49,685 nt of DNA from Candidatus Eiseniibacteriota bacterium (GCA_016710095.1 JADJLL010000035.1:1-49685); one strand, 5' to 3'. Positions 1 to 8,929 are shown, counted from the stretch's first letter. Numbers and translations: made by a program. The notes: generated by a model from the letters alone, not told the origin.

Positions 1-530
1 CGCTCATCGGCACGGTCGAGGAGCTCAAGGACCAGGCCGCGATCGTGCGCCGCGTCGCCGAAGAGACGAAGAAGGCGAAGGGCGTCGAGCTCGAGTACAT
101 GGTCGGCACGATGATCGAGATCCCGCGTGCGGCGCTGACCGCGGCGCGCGTGGCCGAAGAGGCCGAGTTCTTCTCGTTCGGCACGAACGACCTCACGCAG
201 ATGACCTACGGCTACTCGCGTGACGACGCGGGCAAGTTCCTGCCCGAGTACGTCAACCGCAAGATCCTTCCCGGCGACCCGTTCGTCTCCGTGGACCAGG
301 AAGGCGTGGGCATGCTGATGGACTGGGCGGTGAAGAACGGCCGCTCGACCCGTCCGAAGCTCAAGGTCGGCATCTGTGGCGAACACGGTGGTGACCCGGC
401 TTCGGTCGAGTTCTGCCATCGGACGAACCTCGACTACGTGTCGTGCTCGCCGTTCCGTGTGCCTCTCGCTCGCCTCGCGGCGGCGCAGGCCGCGGTGCGT
501 GGCACGGCCGCGGAAGCCGATCGCCGCTAG
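1..530 (+). CDS. ppdK: Pyruvate, phosphate dikinase, C-terminal part (5' end outside window)
   Basis: The frame is open from base 3 and ends at TAG 528-530, so only about the last 175 residues are present. They belong to the C-terminal PEP/pyruvate-binding barrel. Visible family motifs are MIEIPRAAL, the strand FFSFGTNDLTQMTYG, and GICGEHGGDP, whose cysteine is the catalytic acid in this family. The enzyme interconverts pyruvate, ATP and Pi with PEP, AMP and PPi in the cytoplasm. It pairs functionally with pyruvate kinase (19837-21254), which runs the opposite flux. A perfect GNRA-loop hairpin follows 35 bases after the stop. Identification is secure; the N-terminal phosphohistidine and ATP-grasp domains lie outside the window. 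Confidence 0.95.
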   Translation, partial: LIGTVEELKDQAAIVRRVAEETKKAKGVELEYMVGTMIEIPRAALTAARVAEEAEFFSFGTNDLTQMTYGYSRDDAGKFLPEYVNRKILPGDPFVSVDQEGVGMLMDWAVKNGRSTRPKLKVGICGEHGGDPASVEFCHRTNLDYVSCSPFRVPLARLAAAQAAVRGTAAEADRR

Positions 531-564
531 TCCGTCGCATCGCAACGCCAGCAGTCGCGAACCC

Positions 565-590
565 GGCCGGGGCTCGAAAGAGCCCCGGCC
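565..590 (+). terminator. Hairpin after ppdK
   Basis: A perfect 11-bp stem (GGCCGGGGCTC / GAGCCCCGGCC) closes a GAAA tetraloop 35 bases after the ppdK stop. There is no T-tract, so it may stabilise the 3' end or act with Rho rather than be a classical intrinsic terminator. Confidence 0.6.
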
Positions 591-736
591 TCGCGTGGAC
601 CCGGAAGCCGTCACTCCCGTTCACCGATCCCGCACGTCGTGGACAGCGGTCCGCCTTACGCCGCCGAGCGCGGCCGTGGAAGAACGGGACTTGCGCGGCG
701 AGGCCGCAGGCATCGCGCGTGCTAGTCTCGGCTCGA

Positions 737-976
737 GTGAGCCCGACGATCTTTCGTGCAGGCGAACTCCGATTCTTCTTCTTCTCCCGCGAAGAGCCCC
801 GGCTTCACGTGCACGTCCAAGGGCCCGAGGGAGAAGCCAAGTTCTGGATCGAACCGCGCATCGAGTTGGCCGACCATCGCGGCCTGTTCGCTTCGGACCT
901 GGCGCGCGCCAGGAGGATGATCCGTACGCATGAGTCCCAGATCCGCGAAGCGTGGCGCACGCATTTCGGCGCCTGA
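737..976 (+). CDS. DUF4160 domain protein
   Basis: Small protein of 79 residues starting at GTG 737 (VSPTIFRAGELRFFFFS). The order SPTIFR...RFFFFSREEPRLHVHV...GEAKFWIEP is the DUF4160 signature, including the conserved H-V-H. I chose GTG 737 because DUF4160 proteins begin with this P-T-I segment; the longer open frame upstream has no similarity to the family. No Shine-Dalgarno is obvious. A TAGTCT hexamer at 723-728 sits 8 bases before the start, so the message may be almost leaderless. It overlaps the next gene, a DUF2442 protein, by 47 bases. This pair recurs in many bacteria and is sometimes discussed as toxin-antitoxin-like; the biochemical function is unknown. Confidence 0.8.
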   Translation: MSPTIFRAGELRFFFFSREEPRLHVHVQGPEGEAKFWIEPRIELADHRGLFASDLARARRMIRTHESQIREAWRTHFGA

Positions 977-1301
977 GGTCACGCAGGTATCGGTGCGAGG
1001 CTTTTGGCTGAAGTTGGATGGAGCCGAGCACTTCGTCGCCTTCGCGGAGTTCCCGTTCTTCCGCGTCGCTCCGGTGCAGTCGCTGTTCCGCGTGCGCCGG
1101 CCGGCCGAAGGACATCTCCGTTGGCCCGACCTCGACGTGGACCTGGAACTCGACAGCATCCGTGAACCGGCGCGCTATCCACTGGTGAGCAAGGTCGCCA
1201 CGGCGCGTGTGCACGAGACCGCGGGGCGTCCGGAACGATCGCGAGCGGCGGCGAACAAGAAGGCCACTCCGAGACGCCAGGCGCGAAGCCGGGCGCGTTG
1301 A
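930..1301 (+). CDS. DUF2442 domain protein
   Basis: A 123-residue protein from ATG 930. The core (about residues 18-92) has the DUF2442 order: W-L-K-L-D-G, F-A-E-F-P-F-F, then HLRWPDLDVDLELDSI followed by P-x-x-Y-P-L-V. The last 30 residues are basic and Arg/Lys/Ala-rich (ANKKATPRRQARSRAR), suggesting nucleic-acid contact or disorder. Its start lies inside the upstream DUF4160 gene, so the two are probably translationally coupled. DUF2442 proteins often carry an added DNA-binding segment and accompany DUF4160, which would suit an antitoxin-like partner; that is inference. The stop is 8 bases before the glycosyltransferase start. Confidence 0.8.
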   Translation: MSPRSAKRGARISAPEVTQVSVRGFWLKLDGAEHFVAFAEFPFFRVAPVQSLFRVRRPAEGHLRWPDLDVDLELDSIREPARYPLVSKVATARVHETAGRPERSRAAANKKATPRRQARSRAR

Positions 1302-1308
1302 TTCGAGC

Positions 1309-2067
1309 GTGACGACGCCCGCCCCCGTGCTCACCGTCGATGTCGTCATTCCCGCGCTGAACGAAGAGGGCGCGCTCGCTCGCGTGCTCGCCGACCTGCC
1401 GCGCGCGGGCGCCGCGTTGCCGGGTGGCGCCACGCTGCGGCGCGTCGTCGTCGCGGACAACGGCTCGACCGATCGCACCGCCGGCGTCGCGCGCGAGCAC
1501 GGCGCCGAGGTCGTGCGCGAGCCGCGCCGCGGGTACGGCGCCGCGTGCCTCGCCGCGCTCGCGCACGTCGCGCTCTCGCCGCCCACCGTGGTGGCGTTCG
1601 TGGACGCCGATCACTCCGACGATCCGCGCGAGTTGCCGCTCGTCGTCGCGCCCGTCACCGAAGGCCGCGCCGACCTGTGCGTGGGCTCGCGCACGCTCGG
1701 CACGTTCGAGCCGGGCGCGTTCACGCCGGCGCAGGCGTTCGGCAACGCCCTCGCGCCCGCGCTGCTGCGCCTGCTGTACGGCGCCCGCGTCACCGATCTC
1801 GGACCGTTCCGCGCGATCCGCTGGGACGCGCTCGTCGCGCTCGACATGCGCGACCGCGACTACGGCTGGACGGTCGAGATGCAGGCGAAGGCGTTCCGCG
1901 CGGGCCTGCGCTACGCGGAAGTGCCCGTGTCGTACCGCCGCCGCCGGCTCGGCCGGAGCAAGGTGAGCGGGACGATCCGCGGTGTCTGGGGCGCCGGAAC
2001 GAAGATCCTCGGCACCATCGCCCGCGTCCGTTGGGGCCAAAGCGGCGTTCACGCGCCTCGCGGTTGA
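1309..2067 (+). CDS. Family 2 glycosyltransferase (dolichyl/polyprenyl-phosphate mannosyltransferase-like)
   Basis: 252 residues from GTG 1309. The GT-A fold is clear: VDVVIPALNEEGAL at the N-terminus, the nucleotide-binding VVADNGSTDRT, and the metal-binding FVDADHSDDP (D-x-D). A later segment, DYGWTVEMQAKA, contains the family catalytic/acceptor region, followed by VPVSYRRRRLGRSKVSGT typical of polyprenol-phosphate glycosyltransferases. It has no transmembrane segments, so it should work at the inner face of the cytoplasmic membrane, transferring a sugar from a nucleotide donor to a lipid or membrane acceptor. An in-frame upstream extension to 1207 exists but overlaps the DUF2442 gene and lacks similarity. 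Donor and acceptor cannot be told from sequence. Confidence 0.88.
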   Translation: MTTPAPVLTVDVVIPALNEEGALARVLADLPRAGAALPGGATLRRVVVADNGSTDRTAGVAREHGAEVVREPRRGYGAACLAALAHVALSPPTVVAFVDADHSDDPRELPLVVAPVTEGRADLCVGSRTLGTFEPGAFTPAQAFGNALAPALLRLLYGARVTDLGPFRAIRWDALVALDMRDRDYGWTVEMQAKAFRAGLRYAEVPVSYRRRRLGRSKVSGTIRGVWGAGTKILGTIARVRWGQSGVHAPRG

Positions 2068-2092
2068 GGGTGCGGGGCGCGGCCCGTATCCT
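2064..2092 (+). promoter_or_regulatory. Candidate sigma-70 promoter for the CDP-alcohol transferase operon
   Basis: TTGAGG (2064-2069), a 17-base spacer and TATCCT (2087-2092). GTG 2122 is preceded by GGGAGG at 2106-2111, so the leader would be about 20-25 bases. Confidence 0.45.
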
Positions 2093-2121
2093 CGCGCCCT
2101 CACGTGGGAGGCACCCGCACC

Positions 2122-3036
2122 GTGTTCATCGAGGAACATCTTCGCGAACTGAGGGAGCAGCGCTACACGCCGCACGCGTGGTGGGCCTACGCGCGCCGGG
2201 TGGGGGCGCACGTGCGCTCCGAAGTGCTCGCGAACCCCGGCGCGGTGCGCTCGATCTGGACCGCGGCCCTCGGCTACTTCGCGGCGGCGTTCGTCGCGGC
2301 CGTCGTCATGTCGCTCGTCTGGGACCGCGACCTCGCGTACCACTTCTTCAGCGGCACCGCGCTCTGGATGGGCATCGCGTTCACCATGGTGACGCTGTTC
2401 GTGAGCCTGCTGCGCGACGAGAACGGCTACCGGCTCTCCTCGCTCAACGTGCCCATCCTGCTCACGCTGCTGCGCGTGTCGCTCATTCCGGGCATCTGCC
2501 TGTTCCTGCTCGAGCGTCACTTCATGATGGCGCTCGTGACGTACGTGCTCGCGGGGCTGTCCGACGTGCTCGACGGCTGGCTCGCGCGGCGCTGGGGACA
2601 GATCACGCGCCTCGGCACGATCATGGATCCCATGGTCGACGTGATCTTCAACCTCGCCATGCTGTCGGGACTCACGGCGGCGGAACTGCTGCCGCGCTGG
2701 GTGTTCTGGGTCGGCGCCACGCGCTACGGCATCCTGCTCGTCGGTGGCGCGGGGCTCTACCTGTTCGTCGGGCCCGTGCGCATCCGGCCGACGTCGTTCG
2801 GGCGCGCGACCGGCGTGATCATGACGAGTCTCATCGCGCTGTACACGCTGCTCTGGGCGCTGCGCAGCGACGTCGCCATGAGCCTCACGCGCCTCACCGA
2901 GATCGCGCTCGGCTCGCTGCTGATCGCCACCACGATCCAGATCGTGCTCGTCGGCTGGTACAACCTGCGCGTCATGACCGGCGCGATCCCCGAGAACGGG
3001 CGCATCGTGGAAGACGTGCGCTGGAGGCAGCGATGA
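2122..3036 (+). CDS. CDP-alcohol phosphatidyltransferase family membrane protein
   Basis: 304 residues. The diagnostic motif D-G-x2-A-R-x8-G-x3-D-x3-D is present in full as DGWLARRWGQITRLGTIMDP followed by M-V-D. These residues bind the CDP-alcohol and catalytic metal. About six hydrophobic membrane segments follow an unusual 90-residue N-terminal part that itself has two hydrophobic segments (ALGYFAAAFVAAVVMSLVW and MGIAFTMVTLFVSLL). Enzymes of this family move a phosphatidyl or phospho-alcohol group from a CDP-linked donor in the inner membrane, as in phosphatidylglycerophosphate or cardiolipin synthesis; the exact substrate is not readable. I prefer GTG 2122, with GGGAGG ten bases upstream, over GTG 2104. 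It overlaps the next gene by ATGA. Confidence 0.88.
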   Translation: MFIEEHLRELREQRYTPHAWWAYARRVGAHVRSEVLANPGAVRSIWTAALGYFAAAFVAAVVMSLVWDRDLAYHFFSGTALWMGIAFTMVTLFVSLLRDENGYRLSSLNVPILLTLLRVSLIPGICLFLLERHFMMALVTYVLAGLSDVLDGWLARRWGQITRLGTIMDPMVDVIFNLAMLSGLTAAELLPRWVFWVGATRYGILLVGGAGLYLFVGPVRIRPTSFGRATGVIMTSLIALYTLLWALRSDVAMSLTRLTEIALGSLLIATTIQIVLVGWYNLRVMTGAIPENGRIVEDVRWRQR

Positions 3037-3581
3037 CGTTCGTGGCGCTCGAAGGCGACCTCGCGCACTTCTTCCCGTCCGAAGTGCTGCAGCTGCTCCA
3101 GCTCGCGCAGGCGAACGGCCGGCTCGAGATGACGCGCGACGAAGAGCGCGTCGACCTCTACTTCGATCGCGGCCGTCCGGTGTTCGCGCGCACGAGCGGG
3201 CTCGCGGTGCGCGCGGGCGAGATCCTCATGCATCGCGGGCAGGCGCAGCCGCAGGCCGTCGCGCGCGCGCTCGAGCGCCAGCGCCTCGAACCGAAGCGCC
3301 GCCTCGGGCAGATCCTCGTCGATCAGGGTGAGGCGAGCGCGGAGCACGTGCGCGAGGCGGTGCACGAAGTGCTGCGCCGCATCGTGTACGGCCTGCTGCT
3401 CTGGCGGAACGGCAGTTTCCGGTTCGTGCCCGGCGACGTCGCGGTGGGCGAGGACATCCAGCTCGACCTCGACCTCGACCGGTTGATCCTCGAAGGACTG
3501 CGTCTCGCCGACCAGGAACGCGCGGAACGGGCCGCCGGCGCCGGAGGCGCCGGATCTCCCAAGGACGACGGCGGCGCGTGA
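3033..3581 (+). CDS. DUF4388 (PATAN-like) domain protein
   Basis: 182 residues from ATG 3033, overlapping the preceding stop (ATGA). The N-terminal half (FVALEGDLAHFFPSEVLQLL, then a strand pair with DLYFDRGRPVFA and GEILMHRG) is typical of DUF4388, found in regulators of delta-proteobacteria, Deinococcus and other phyla. A helical second half contains GQILVDQGEASAEHVREAV and GLLLWRNGSFRFVPGD, the usual continuation of this family. The tail is Gly/Ala-rich and includes a GGCGCC repeat at DNA level. DUF4388 proteins tend to act as adaptors or effectors in signalling, but no specific role can be assigned. It ends with a GTGA overlap into the VWA gene. Confidence 0.75.
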   Translation: MTFVALEGDLAHFFPSEVLQLLQLAQANGRLEMTRDEERVDLYFDRGRPVFARTSGLAVRAGEILMHRGQAQPQAVARALERQRLEPKRRLGQILVDQGEASAEHVREAVHEVLRRIVYGLLLWRNGSFRFVPGDVAVGEDIQLDLDLDRLILEGLRLADQERAERAAGAGGAGSPKDDGGA

Positions 3582-5733
3582 CCGACTTCACGCTGCACTT
3601 CGCTCCGCGCGCGCCCTGGGTGCTGCTCGCGTTCGGCACGCTCGCCGCGGTCGCGCTGTCCGTGTGGGCGTACCGCTTCGCGATGCCGCCGGTCGCGCCG
3701 CTCTGGCGCCGGGCGCTCGCCGTGCTGCGCGCGCTCGTGCTGCTCGCGCTGCTGTGGCTGCTCGGCCAGCCCGTGCTCGAGCGCGCGCTGCCCGCGTCGG
3801 GCCGCCGCGTGACGGTGCTCGTCGATCGCTCCGCGAGCATGCAGCTACCCGAACGCCGTGGCGGCGCGCCGCGCGCCGAAGCGGCGGAACGCGTCGCGCG
3901 CGACGTGGCGTCCGCGCTGCGGTCCCGCGCGCAGGTGCGCGAGGCCGGCTTCGCCGCCGCGCTGCTCGGCGACTCGGCGAAGGCGGGCGAGGGCCGCGAC
4001 GCGACCGCGCTCGGTGACGCGCTCGCCGCTCTCGCGCAGCTTCCGGTCGAGCGCCGTCCCGACGGCGTCGTGGTGGTGAGCGACGGCGTCGTGAACGCCG
4101 GCGCCGATCCCGTGGCCGCGGCGCGCGCGCTCGGCGTGCCCGTGCACACCGTGCTCGTGGGCGCGCCGCTCGGCGCGGACCGCGCGGTGGCGTCGGTCGA
4201 AACCGGCGCGCAGGCGCGCGTGGGCGAAGTCACGCCGGTGCTCGTGCGCGTCATGAGCAGCGAGCCGCGCGGCGCCGCGGTGCCGGTGCGGCTCATGGAC
4301 GGGGACCGCGAGATCGCGCACGGCACGGTGACCTCGCCCGGGCCCGGCGCCGAGGCGAGCGTGACGCTGCGCGTGACGCCGGCGAAGCCCGGTCTCGCGG
4401 TGTGGACCGCGCGCGTGGGCGCGCTCGACGCGGACGCCGCGCCGCTCAACGACGCGCGCCAGGTCGCGGTGCCCGTGCTGCCGGGCAAGCTCGGCGTGCT
4501 GATCGTGTCGTCCGGCCTGCAGTGGGACCTCGCGTTCCTGCGCCGCGCGCTGCTCGGCGACACCACGCTCACGCTCACGACGCGCGTGCGCGAGCGCTCG
4601 GGCTGGCGCGGTGTCGGCAACTCCGGCGCCTCCGGCGCCGCGGGGGCGCGCCGTCGGCCGCCGACCTGCGCGTGATCGCGGTCGTCGTGCTCGACGGTCT
4701 CGCGGCCGCGGACGTGAGCCCGGCGTTCGACGCCGCGCTCGCCGACTTCGTGCGCAGTGGTGGCGGCCTGCTCGTGCTGCCCGGCGCGACGCCGGGGCTG
4801 CTCGGGCTCGATCGCGGCGCGCTCGGTGGCGCGCTGCGCGTGGACGGTGTGGAAGCCGCGGTCAGCGAGGAGCGTCCGAAGCCGGCCGCCGCCGCGGGCG
4901 AGCTGCTCGCGTGGGACGACGATCCGGCGCGCTCGGCGCGGGCGTGGAGCGCGATCGCGCCGCTCACGCACGTGCAGCGTATCCAGCCCGGCGCCGGTGA
5001 CCGCGTGCTGCTCGAGTCGCAGGAGGACGGCCCGCCGCTTCTGCTCTCTCGCCGCATCGGGCGCGGACCCGTGCTCCTGCTCAACGGCGCGGGCTTCTGG
5101 CGCTGGTCGCTCTCCGCGAACGACGACCAGGCGGGCGAGCGCGCGAAGAAGCTCTGGCGCCGCATGGTGCGCTGGCTGAGCGAGCCCGTGCAGGGCGAGC
5201 CCCTGCGCGTGCAGCCCGAGCGCTGGCTGTCGGCGGGCGGCGAGCGCGTGCGGCTGCTCGCGAGCCTGCAGACGGACGCGTTCGCGCCGGTCGCGGGCGC
5301 GGTGCTCACCGGCAGCGCGACCGACGGCGCGGGGCATTCGCGTGACCTCGCGTTCACGCCGGGCGAGGCCGGCGCCTACACGGCCGCGCTCGACGGACTG
5401 CCCGCGGGGCAGTGGCAGGTGAACGTGCGGGCGGAGAAGTCCGGGCGCGAGGTGGGCCGCGCGCGCAGCGAGTTCGCGGTGGACCGCTGGAGTCTCGAGG
5501 CGCTGCGCGCGGAGCCCGACAGCGCGACGCTGGCCGCGGTCGCGAACGCGAGCGGCGGAAGCACGACGCTCGCCGCCGACGCGCGCCGCTGGGCGGGCGC
5601 GATCGAGACGCGATCGCTCACGCGCCGCCGCACGACGAGCACGCGGCTGTGGGAATCGCCGTGGCTGTTCGCGGCGATCGTGACGCTGCTCAGCGCCGAG
5701 TGGATCGCGCGCCGCCGGCGAGGGCTGGCGTAA
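3578..5733 (+). CDS. von Willebrand A / glutamine amidotransferase-like membrane protein (frameshifted)
   Basis: About 718 residues when read across one -1 shift. Part one (3578 to about 4646) has two N-terminal hydrophobic helices, then a VWA domain with the MIDAS motif VLVDRSASM and the second strand GVVVVSDGVVNAG. The reading then breaks in the run of five G at 4642-4646; adding one G restores SGAAGGAPSAADLRVIAVVVLDG. Part two continues with a class I glutamine amidotransferase-like fold (LADFVRSGGGLLVLPG, then GRGPVLLLNGAGFWRW), a beta-sandwich region and a C-terminal membrane helix near residue 700 followed by RRRRG. This matches the large VWA membrane proteins related to BatA/BatB seen in Planctomycetes and FCB bacteria. 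Function unknown; probably membrane-anchored, with the VWA domain facing the periplasm. Confidence 0.78.
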
Positions 5734-5760
5734 GAGCCTTCGACCCGCCGCACTCCTTCG

Positions 5761-6321
5761 TCAGTGACGCACGCGCCGGTAGTGCGTCGCGATCGCGCCG
5801 TTGCGCAGCGGCGTCGCCGAGACCAGCTCGAGCGCTCGCGTGCCGGTCCGCCCGCCCGCATGAAGCGTCGGGCCGTGCCCCGTGATCCTCGGATGGACGA
5901 GGAACCGGTACTCGTCGATCAGGTCGAGCCGGTCGAGCGCGGTCGCGAGCTTGCCGCTGCCGAGGAGCACGCCGGCCGGGGTCGCGTCCTTGAGTTGCTG
6001 CACGCTCGTGCGCAGGTCGCCGGCGAGGTGGTGGCTGTTCGTCCACGGGAAGTCCGTCCGCGTCGACGACACGACGTACTTCGGCTTGGCCTCCAGCTGG
6101 ACCGCCCACTCGCGCACCGCCGGCGGCGCTTCCACGTCGCCACGGGCGACCGCCGGCCAGTAGCTCTCCATCATCTCGTAGGTGACGCGGCCCCAGAGCA
6201 TCGCCCCGCCCTCGTCCATGAGGCGGGTGAAGAAGGCGTGCGTCTCGTCGTCGGCGACGCCCTCGCGATGGTCGACGCAGCCGTCCAGGGTGACGTTGAG
6301 GCCGAAGGTGAGGAGTCCCAT
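5761..6321 (-). CDS. RibD C-terminal/dihydrofolate-reductase-like protein
   Basis: 186 residues, start ATG at 6319-6321 with GGAG nine bases upstream. The order LTFGLNVTLDGCVDH, AMLWGRVTYEMMESYWP, KYVVSSTRTDF, LKDATPAGVLLGSGKL and IDEYRFLVHPRITGHGPTLH is the RibD_C/YwjB-YyaP family of NADPH-dependent reductases related to dihydrofolate reductase. Substrates of most free-standing members are unknown. It is alone on the minus strand, convergent with the VWA gene (27-base gap) and divergent from the lamin-tail operon. This isolation and the patchy distribution of the family are compatible with lateral acquisition, though base composition does not stand out. Confidence 0.85.
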   Translation of the reverse strand: MGLLTFGLNVTLDGCVDHREGVADDETHAFFTRLMDEGGAMLWGRVTYEMMESYWPAVARGDVEAPPAVREWAVQLEAKPKYVVSSTRTDFPWTNSHHLAGDLRTSVQQLKDATPAGVLLGSGKLATALDRLDLIDEYRFLVHPRITGHGPTLHAGGRTGTRALELVSATPLRNGAIATHYRRVRH

Positions 6322-6497
6322 GCGAGATCGCTCCGAGGTGGTCGTTCGCGTACACGCGCTCTTCGCATGATGCGTGCGCCGCCGCACGGGCGACAAGGGC
6401 GAAGACTCCTCGGCGCGGCACACGCCTTGCCGGGTGACTCCCGCGAGCGCGCCGTGCTCGCGGCGCGCGCACGTTCCGCCCCCGCGGGAGCAAGACC

Positions 6498-8114
6498 ATG
6501 GCAATCGCGCCGTTGCTCGCCGCGCTCGCGCTGCTCGCGTGCGCGCCGGCCGGGAAGCCGATCGTCGCCGAGGTGTACTACGACGCCAACGGCGACGACA
6601 CGGGCTGGGAGTTCGTCGAGCTGTTCAATCCCGCCGCGACGCCCGTGCCGCTCGGCGGGGCGCGGCTCGAAGCGGGCGACGGCTCGGCCGCGGCGCGCTG
6701 GACGACGCGCTGGACGGGCGGGCCGCGCGACACCATTCGCGCGCACGCGCGCTTCGTGGTGGGCGGCGCGAAGGTCGTGCCCGCGCCCGACGCGACCGTC
6801 ACGCTCGACCTGCAGAACGGGCCGGACGCCGTGCGGTTCGTGTGGCCCGACGGCGCGGCCGAGACCGTGGGCTGGGGCGCGCACGAGTTCCCGGAGTACT
6901 CCTGCGGCGCGAGCGCGCCCGACGCGCCGTCGGGATTCTCGATCGCGCGCGTGCCCGACGGCGCCGACACGGGCGGCAACGCGGGCGACTTCCGCGTCGC
7001 GCCGCCGACGCCGGGCGTCGCGAACCAGTCGGAGCGCGACCTCGCGATCGCGCGCGGCAGCCTCGCGCTGAACCCTGCGCAGCCGGCGCCGCTGGGCGAC
7101 GCGCTGCTCTCGGTCGCGGTGATCGGCGCGGGCAGCGAGGGCGTCGCCGACGGGGAAGCCTCGTTGCTCGTGGAAGGCGATGCGCTCGAATCTCCCCAGA
7201 CGCTGGCGATCGCCGGCGTCGAGAGCGGCGACACGCTGCGCGTGCAGCTGCCGGTGCGCGCAGGTCTCGCGGGGCGCTCGTCGTTGCGCGCGCGCGTCGC
7301 GCTCCCCGGCGACGGCACGCCGGGCAACGACGCCGACACGCTGCGCGTGCGCGTGGGCGACGGCCCGCTCGAGGTGACCGAGATCCAGTTCCATCCCGCG
7401 CAGGGCGAAGGGGAGTGGATCGAAGTGCGCAATCGTTCCGGCGCGGCGCTGCGGCTCGACGGCTTCACGCTCGGCGATCGCTCGAGCGCGCCGTCGCGCA
7501 TCGCGCTCACCGCGGCGATTCCCGCGGAGAGCCTCGCGGTGATCGCGCAGGACCGGGACGCATTCGCGCGCGCGTTCCCGCAGCTCGACACCGCGCGCGT
7601 CGCCGCCGTGGGCGTGTGGGCGGCGCTCAACAACTCGAACGACGCGGGCGGCGTGGCCGACGTGGTCACGCTGCGCGAGACCGACGGCCTGCCGGTGGAC
7701 GCGGTCGCGTACTCGGCCGTGGGCGTGCCCGCGGGCGTACCGCTCGAAAAGTCCGACGGCGTGTGGGTCGCGGCCGCGGGCGCACCGGGTTCGCCGCTCG
7801 CGCCGCCGCGCGCGCACGCGAGCGCGCTCGAGTTCGAGGTGTCGCCGCGCCGGCTGGCCGCGGGCGCGGACGAACTGCAGCTCGCGTGGCGCCTGCCGTG
7901 GGCGCGCGGCCGCGTGACGGTGGAGCTGTTCGACCTCGAGGGCCGCCGCGCCGCCGTGCTGCTGCGCGACGTGGCGAGCACGGCGATGGGCGAGCGCCGC
8001 GTGAAGCTCGACACCGCGCGCGAAGGACTGTTCGTCGCACAGCTGCGCGCGCAGTCCGACACGGGCACGCTCACGCGCGCGCTGCTGCTGCGCGTGTCGA
8101 AGGGCGCGTCGTGA
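6498..8114 (+). CDS. Lamin-tail-domain lipoprotein with FlgD/T9SS-like C-terminal domain
   Basis: 538 residues. The N-terminus MAIAPLLAALALLACAP carries a lipobox (L-L-A-C), so it is predicted to be lipidated at Cys15. Residues about 20-175 form a first lamin-tail domain (KPIVAEVYYDANGDDTGWEF...VELFNP). A CARDB-like middle region follows, then a second lamin-tail domain begins at VTEIQFHPAQGEGEWIEVRN. The last 85 residues (VTVELFDLEGRRAAVLLRDV ... GLFVAQLRAQ) resemble the FlgD Ig-like or secretion C-terminal domain common in FCB bacteria. It lacks the WG-K-YR tail found elsewhere in this window. It overlaps the next exported protein by GTGA and probably forms a surface complex with it. Lamin-tail domains in bacteria accompany secreted nucleases and adhesins; the role here is unknown. 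Confidence 0.8.
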   Translation: MAIAPLLAALALLACAPAGKPIVAEVYYDANGDDTGWEFVELFNPAATPVPLGGARLEAGDGSAAARWTTRWTGGPRDTIRAHARFVVGGAKVVPAPDATVTLDLQNGPDAVRFVWPDGAAETVGWGAHEFPEYSCGASAPDAPSGFSIARVPDGADTGGNAGDFRVAPPTPGVANQSERDLAIARGSLALNPAQPAPLGDALLSVAVIGAGSEGVADGEASLLVEGDALESPQTLAIAGVESGDTLRVQLPVRAGLAGRSSLRARVALPGDGTPGNDADTLRVRVGDGPLEVTEIQFHPAQGEGEWIEVRNRSGAALRLDGFTLGDRSSAPSRIALTAAIPAESLAVIAQDRDAFARAFPQLDTARVAAVGVWAALNNSNDAGGVADVVTLRETDGLPVDAVAYSAVGVPAGVPLEKSDGVWVAAAGAPGSPLAPPRAHASALEFEVSPRRLAAGADELQLAWRLPWARGRVTVELFDLEGRRAAVLLRDVASTAMGERRVKLDTAREGLFVAQLRAQSDTGTLTRALLLRVSKGAS

Positions 8115-8929
8115 ACGCGCGGCGCGTCGCACTCGCCTGCTGCTTCGTCGCGCTGGCGGTCTGCGGCGCCGGAAGCGCCGCGCATGCCCAGGACTTTTCG
8201 CCCGCCGCGGGCGCCGGTCCGCAGCCCGGTGCGGCGGCGCTGCTCGATCGCGCGCTGCCGGTGCCGGGCGGAGCGTGGACGCTCGAAGCCGGCGCGACGC
8301 GCTGGTTCGCGCTGCCGGAGCTCGAGACGCGCGCGCTCGCCATGGCGGTCGCCCGGCGCAGCGTGAGCGCGGCGGCGGGACTGTCGCAGACCGGCGATCC
8401 CACGTTCGGCTGGAGCGCGGCGGCGTTCGCGCTCGGCAGCGCGGGGGAGAGCGGCGGCATGGCGTTGCGCGTGGCGGCGCGTCACGAGCGCCGCGACGGC
8501 GCGCTCTCGGCGTCGTCGTTCGCGCGCTCGGGCGGACTCGAAGCGGGCGCGGGCGCGTGGCTCTCGCTCGGCGGCGCCTGGCGCGCGTGGGCGTCGGCGC
8601 CGCACGTCTACGTGCGCGGCGAGGCGCCGCCGCTCGCGCGACCGCTGCAGCTCGGCGTCGTCGCGCGCACCGAGGACGGCGCGGCGTGGCTCGCGGTCGA
8701 GGCGCCGCGGGCGGGCGCCGACGGCGCGCGGCTGCTGGGCGGCGAGCTGGGCGCCGGACCGTTCACGCTCTGGGCCGAGGCGCGCGACGGCCCGTGGCGC
8801 GCTTCGCTCGGACTGTCGGCCGCACGCGGGCCGTTCGCGGTGCGCGCGCGCGTGGACGCGCACCCCGACCTGCCCGAGACCACGCGGCTGTACGTGTCCC
8901 TCGCGCGGCCGTCGCGGAGCGCGCCGTGA
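8111..8929 (+). CDS. Exported hypothetical protein, probable outer-membrane barrel-like
   Basis: 272 residues from GTG 8111 (GTGA overlap with the lipoprotein). A signal peptide is clear: NARRVALACCFVALAVCGAG then SAAHAQ with an A-x-A cleavage site. The mature part has repeated short amphipathic strands rich in Ala, Gly, Trp and Arg (for example GMALRVAARHERRD and GAWRAWASAPHVYVRGE) and ends in RLYVSLARPSRSAP. This alternation suggests a small beta-barrel or PorV-like outer-membrane fold, but I recognise no family. The middle position in a tightly overlapping operon suggests a partner of the lamin-tail lipoprotein. Confidence 0.7.
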   Translation: MNARRVALACCFVALAVCGAGSAAHAQDFSPAAGAGPQPGAAALLDRALPVPGGAWTLEAGATRWFALPELETRALAMAVARRSVSAAAGLSQTGDPTFGWSAAAFALGSAGESGGMALRVAARHERRDGALSASSFARSGGLEAGAGAWLSLGGAWRAWASAPHVYVRGEAPPLARPLQLGVVARTEDGAAWLAVEAPRAGADGARLLGGELGAGPFTLWAEARDGPWRASLGLSAARGPFAVRARVDAHPDLPETTRLYVSLARPSRSAP

